The translations under genes were made by a program, and so were the position numbers. Under the pieces are notes generated by a model. It saw only the letters and a program-made list of their open reading frames with translations. It was not told the origin of the DNA and made no database searches. 64,000 bases of DNA from Micropterus salmoides (Eukaryota; Chordata; Actinopteri; Centrarchiformes; Centrarchidae): contig NW_024041373.1 in NCBI RefSeq assembly GCF_014851395.1, forward strand, positions 23,072,750-23,136,749. The letters run 5' to 3'. Numbering within the stretch: position 1 is the first letter of the stretch; every line of letters starts with the position of its first letter. Shown in pieces: positions 60,023 to 64,000 of the stretch.

Positions 60023-60074
<52 letters not shown>

Positions 60075-60229
60075 AGAGAAGACATCAACTCTGAACTTTC
60101 TTAAAATCAAATTACACCAACCCACGTGTATGGTTGCAGGGTCAAGTGTGAATGTATGTCTGTGAGACTGAGAAATGCTAATTTCCTGGTTCATTCAGGC
60201 AACATCTTTTTCATGAAACTCCAACACAG
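59427..60229. other. Intergenic with a (TA)n microsatellite
   Basis: A pure (TA)n run lies at about 60,026-60,070. Nothing else was recognised. Confidence 0.55.
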
Positions 60230-60432
60230 ACATGTTCATTACATTTATACAAGCTGACACTTTTATTTTAAAGCAACTTAATATTTCTATATATGTCAGA
60301 GGTTGCACACCTCTGGAGCAAGTAGGGGTGAAGTGTCTTGCTCAAGGACACATTGGTGTCTCACAGTGGATTTTAACCTGGGTCTCTCACACCAAAGGCA
60401 TGTGTCTTATCCACTGCACCATCACCACACCC
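60230..60432 (-). mobile_element. tRNA-derived SINE
   Basis: On the minus strand the element starts with a tRNA-like head: a GATGGTGCAGTGGATAAG A-box region and GGTTAAAATCC, a decayed B box of the form GGTTCRAATCC. Then comes a central part TGTCCTTGAGCAAGACACTT, then AAGTTGCTTTAAAATAAAAG leading to TAAATGTAATG. That last motif is the common LINE-related tail of fish SINEs. This order (head, core, tail) supports a complete SINE copy and not a functional tRNA. Confidence 0.8.
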
Positions 60433-60436
60433 ATTT

Positions 60437-61613
60437 TCATTGTCAAAGCTTGTGTGTGTGTATGTGTACTGTCAGCTCTTTCCATCCCCTATCTTATAAG
60501 GATCACCCTCCATAATATGCCTGCAGAGATACTTTACAATAATGCTAATGTGCACAATACCAAATGTCAGAAAGAAAGGTCACCACATTGTTATGGACTC
60601 CAGCCCATGAAGGGAGGAAAAGTCTTCATTTGAAGCTAAGTGAACCTGATTTCACACTCTAATATGTAGAAACAAAAGAATATATTACAGAGAATCAGAA
60701 ATATCTGGAAATGTTCTAACAAAGACTGAGGCCAAATGCATACAAGACAAGTGTGCAAGTTCACGGCTAAAAAAAATATGTATTTGCATCATTTGTTTTA
60801 GATTTCTAATGTCTTGCATATGCATGGTTGTCTTTCATACACGTCAATCATACTGGAAGTAGGCAACTGTGCACAAGCCTGGTTTTCCACCCACACAGTA
60901 ACGTAATAATAACATGAACATGTATAGACTATTATAAAATTAAACAGTCAGCTAAACTCTCACCCTACTTTTCATCCCCACCACAACATCATCCACTGTT
61001 GCTGCATAAATAACGTGTTTGCCTAGTTGAAAGTATGCATGAAGTGCACACATATGCATTGCATATTCTGTTTTTATGAACAGTGTGGTAAATTTATTTT
61101 TTCATATATTCACACACACAATCTAAGAGCATACTGCTGTCCTTAAGTGCCATATTGATGGGCATTGAACTCACACTCACACACACACACACACACACAC
61201 ACCTTCAGTGTATATTAAGACAAGAGAGAGATGCTTTGTGTAAAGATACTGCAATCCTAAATATATTGACTCCTTTTTTAGTTTTTCCTCAATTTGTCTC
61301 AATAACTTAATACATCACTATCATCTCCCACTACACACACACACTTCCTCAGATTCTGTGGCCCAAGATCAATCATGCAAATGAGGTTTGCAAATGTTCC
61401 AATTAGAAAAAGACCAGAGGGGCAGTGTGGGCGTCAGAGTGTTTGTGTCCAGCTGAAACCTGGCATCAGGTGGGAGGAAGGAGGATGAAATTCTGATCAA
61501 GTGACCATAGAGTAGAATAACTTTTTGTGTCTAGAAGTTTTAGTTTTTTTGTGGTTGTTGAAATGTTTGTTTCTTGTGAAAATATTATTTCATAAAAGCA
61601 AACTTTCATGTCA
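60437..61613. other. Intergenic, nothing recognised
   Basis: (CA)n at about 61,178-61,202. No gene or element was recognised. Confidence 0.5.
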
Positions 61614-61614
61614 T

Positions 61615-61805
61615 GTTGTGACGCCCCCAGATCCCTGTTTGCCTTGGAACTGTGCACTCTCTGCTGTGTCCTGCAGGTCCTTGGCTGACAAGAGCTGAGG
61701 CATCATTGTGCTAACTGGGAACACCTGGCCAGTAATTTAAGCCCGTCTGCGCAGACTCCGGTGTGTTGACCCCTTCTCCCCTCACCAAGTTGCATTCATG
61801 CACCC
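61615..61805 (+). mobile_element. Probable LTR fragment
   Basis: It starts TGTTGTGACGCCCCCAGATC and continues with AACACCTGGCCAGTAATTTA and AGCCCGTCTGCG, resembling the 5' half of a teleost LTR. No 3' end is visible before Harbinger-like sequence begins. Confidence 0.4.
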
Positions 61806-63002
61806 TGTTACAAGTTGGCTCCTGCTTGTAACAAAGAGGAAGCTCACGCAAATCTACATCTCAGTCAAGTTGAAGCAGGCTTAATAAACTCTAAGCTTAT
61901 TCCTGAGCTCTGGGTTGATTGAGCCTGAGGTGGGAAACTCTGAGTTTTCAGTTCCACAACAGCTGATCAGAATAAGTTCAATCAAGTCTGAGTATGTTGA
62001 GCCTGATGGAAGCGCGTGTGTGGGGATGAAAAAAATCCATCATCAATGGAGCTCCGATTCTACGATTCACCATGGCAACAGGTAAATAAAGGCAGAGCCT
62101 CCATTTCAATCGGGTGAAGCTAGAAATATGAATGTGTCCCAACGCGGACCATGATAGGCTCTAAAACGTAGGAGTGGAAGGATCAATGCATTAATTATTA
62201 GGCTACTATACGAGCGTTGCTCATTCATCATTTACCAGACTGAACTTTTCTTAATGAATGATAAAGTGCTACAGCCCATTAAATTTGATTTTAAATAGGA
62301 AGGCTATATTTATTAAGCTGTAACCCGACGGGACAAAATGCCGGTGGCAATCGGCTACCTAATTATGAAAATAGGTAGGCTATAGATCAAATATAAGACA
62401 CAGTTTACTCGTGAACCTGACTTTACAGTCACAGTCACACCCAGCATGTTAGCCTATTAATTATTTAGTGTAGTGAAAGTGTTTCTATAGGTTCAAACTG
62501 ACTGTAAAGTTTTAGACATCTATTTTACATTAATAAAATCTTGCTCATTTCATATTTTATTAATGTTGTCAAAACACATTCAGACTATCAGCAGGTAATA
62601 ATGAAAAACACACATTTAAACCTTTTTTAGGCCTGTTTGTTTCAGCTGCACCACAGTCATCCTCACTCAGAAATAGTCACATTAGGCTGTCTCTAGTTGA
62701 TAACTACTATAGAAATGTTCCAATCAGTGCAACTAGCCTACAGTATGAAAGATTGCTGTTAAGTGATCACTTTTATAGGTTACATATTAAATAGTGATTA
62801 CTGCAGTAATGTAGCCCACAGTAGGTTAAGTGTTTTCAGTGCGACTGTCCACAGAATCGCAGCGTTATACCTAAAGACAGACATAGATTTTATTCTGGGC
62901 TGGGGATAAATCCATGATCTGCGGAGATCCGTCCATACGTCGACGACAGATTGATCATAAAAGCGGTTATGTTCAAGATCATGTTTGGGTAAAAAACAAA
63001 TG

Positions 63003-63605
63003 TGTTATGGTTGCTGGACAGAGAGGACCCAAAAGCAACACTCAGGTGAAAGGGGATTTATTGAGAGAAAAATGGGTAGAGGAAGTGGAGGTGCAGGGCA
63101 GAGGGGGGCTGAGGCAGAGGAGCCGAGGAGCAGGAGGGTCCAAGGAGGCTGGGACAAGGAAACTGGGAGGCACTGGGGGCCTCGTCAGCTAAATCAATAA
63201 ATGTAATGTAAAACTCCCGAGGGGAAAGGGCAGGCAGACAAGCCCAGCTGATGAGACGAAGGACGGAGGTGAGTGGACCTGGGGAAAGACAGACAGGATT
63301 AGTAACAGGGGAAACAGGTAACAGAGACGTGGCAAAAGGCTTGAGGCAAGCAGTGGCACCAGGTCAGGAGCAACAACGATCAAGCAGCAATTGTGTTGAG
63401 AACCGGGGTTGAAATACTGGCAGGGATGGAGTTGATTGCTGGCTGGTGTGGCAGGCAGAGGAGGTGGCTGACGAGGTGCAGGTGTGGATCGTCAGCTAGG
63501 CTCAGGAGCAGAGAGAGAGGGGAGAGAACACAAGGCCAAAACACAAGGGAAAAGCAGAATCACAAGAAAAAAGGAGAAATAAGCAGTCAGGCTGCGACCA
63601 CAACA
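63003..63605 (-). mobile_element. Solo LTR, 603 bp, inverted (Gypsy-like)
   Basis: On the minus strand it starts TGTTGTGGTCGCAGCC and ends CAGCAACCATAACA. A polyadenylation signal AATAAA sits at 63,057-63,062 (minus). It shares the layout of the LTR at 53,167 (a CACCTG..CTCRTC..CAATCAA block and an ACCCCGG block), so the two are probably related. No matching 5-bp duplication was found at these limits. The open frames on the plus strand are spurious. Confidence 0.65.
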
Positions 63606-63778
63606 GAATAACCTATATCTAACCAGTAATTTCAAGTTTTTAAAGAGGTAAATGCGTTCAGATATGTGCTTTGATGTCGACAGAATGAATGAGGAAATGA
63701 AACGGTGTGTCAGACAACCGCCTCAGGCTCTGCAGGAGGGGAGGAGTCAGAGAGAAACTGACGGTTTTCCAAATTATC

Positions 63779-63818
63779 CTGTGAACCTAACCTCCTCCTG
63801 AAGAGGTTAGGTTCACAG
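63779..63818. repeat. Perfect 16-bp hairpin, 8-base loop
   Basis: The arms are CTGTGAACCTAACCTC at 63,779-63,794 and its exact reverse complement at 63,803-63,818. It lies in the right subterminal part of the Harbinger-like element. Confidence 0.9.
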
Positions 63819-64000
63819 CATCAGTTGCCAAAGTGACTGATCTAGGTATTTTCTGATCTGAGTTTTCCTCATCTCAGGCTTAACATAATCAGAATTTTCA
63901 CTAATCCCGCTTTCTGAAATGGGGCCCAGGTGAGCCACATCTCCTGATGACCCTGGCATTGGCTCCGCCCATAGACAGCCTGGAACTCACAAACACCAAA

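Larger units (their letters stand above)
61870..63930. mobile_element. PIF/Harbinger-like element remnant interrupted by an LTR
   Basis: The left subterminal region (AGCAGGCTTAATAAACTC, GAGCCTGAGGTGGGAAACTC) and the inverted right region (GCGGGATTAGTG, AGCCTGAGATGAGGAAAACTC) resemble each other. They match a Harbinger-type terminal pattern I know from fish (GGGCCC..AAGCGGG at the right end). The left outermost end is lost. The LTR at 63,003-63,605 lies inside. No transposase frame was seen. Confidence 0.55.

Noticed and set aside
60360..60432. A possible tRNA gene on the minus strand
   Set aside because: The A and B box-like motifs are present, but the B box is altered and the sequence continues into a SINE core and tail.
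62914..63611. Plus-strand frames of 92, 71 and 72 codons
   Set aside because: They are antisense to the LTR at 63,003-63,605, with low-complexity Gly/Arg/Glu content.

Overview
The window looks like nuclear DNA from a ray-finned (teleost) fish. One conserved vertebrate gene, split into short exons with GT-AG introns, occupies the left end. The rest is AT-rich non-coding DNA with many (CA)n microsatellites and a typical teleost mix of transposable elements: L2 and Rex1-like non-LTR elements, a DIRS-like element, a tRNA-derived SINE, Gypsy-like solo LTRs, and hAT-, Mutator- and Harbinger-like non-autonomous DNA transposons. No prokaryotic genes, no free-standing RNA genes and no CRISPR array were found. 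Species cannot be named from sequence alone.

Layout. Bases 1-10,032, minus strand: the 5' part of mrps5 (mitochondrial ribosomal protein uS5m). Six coding exons joined in frame give the first 199 residues. The exons encoding the conserved S5 fold lie beyond base 1. Its introns hold two small hAT-like elements (4,636-4,952 and 7,086-7,549). From 10,033 to the right edge (about 54 kb) I recognise no host gene. The recognisable content is: a Rex1-like fragment and an L2 tail (10.2-11.0 kb); a MITE with long inverted ends (18.9-19.2 kb); a strongly purine-biased kilobase (19.4-20.3 kb); a nearly full-length but broken L2 LINE (24.6-27.96 kb) sitting inside an older, unidentified repeat; an inverted-repeat element (31.15-31.31 kb) next to an internally deleted DIRS-like retrotransposon (31.38-33.69 kb); a 746-bp hAT-like element (40.3-41.05 kb); an L2 RT scrap (43.9 kb); two further MITEs (47.3-48.07 and 49.57-50.25 kb, the latter with a 9-bp target duplication); a solo LTR with a perfect 5-bp duplication (53.17-53.70 kb); a second Rex1-like fragment (56.2-56.95 kb); another MITE (58.7-59.4 kb); a tRNA-derived SINE (60.2-60.4 kb); and a Harbinger-like remnant interrupted by a second LTR (61.9-63.9 kb).

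Functionally the only host gene supported is mrps5, needed for the small subunit of the mitochondrial ribosome. Everything else supported is mobile DNA or its relics, often nested. The most unusual object is the DIRS-like derivative: it keeps gag and an RNase H piece, but has lost most of its reverse transcriptase and all of its recombinase, while keeping 137-bp direct repeats at both ends. A few splice-flanked open stretches and repeat-free blocks are recorded as low-confidence candidates. I did not find convincing evidence of a wholly new biological system.
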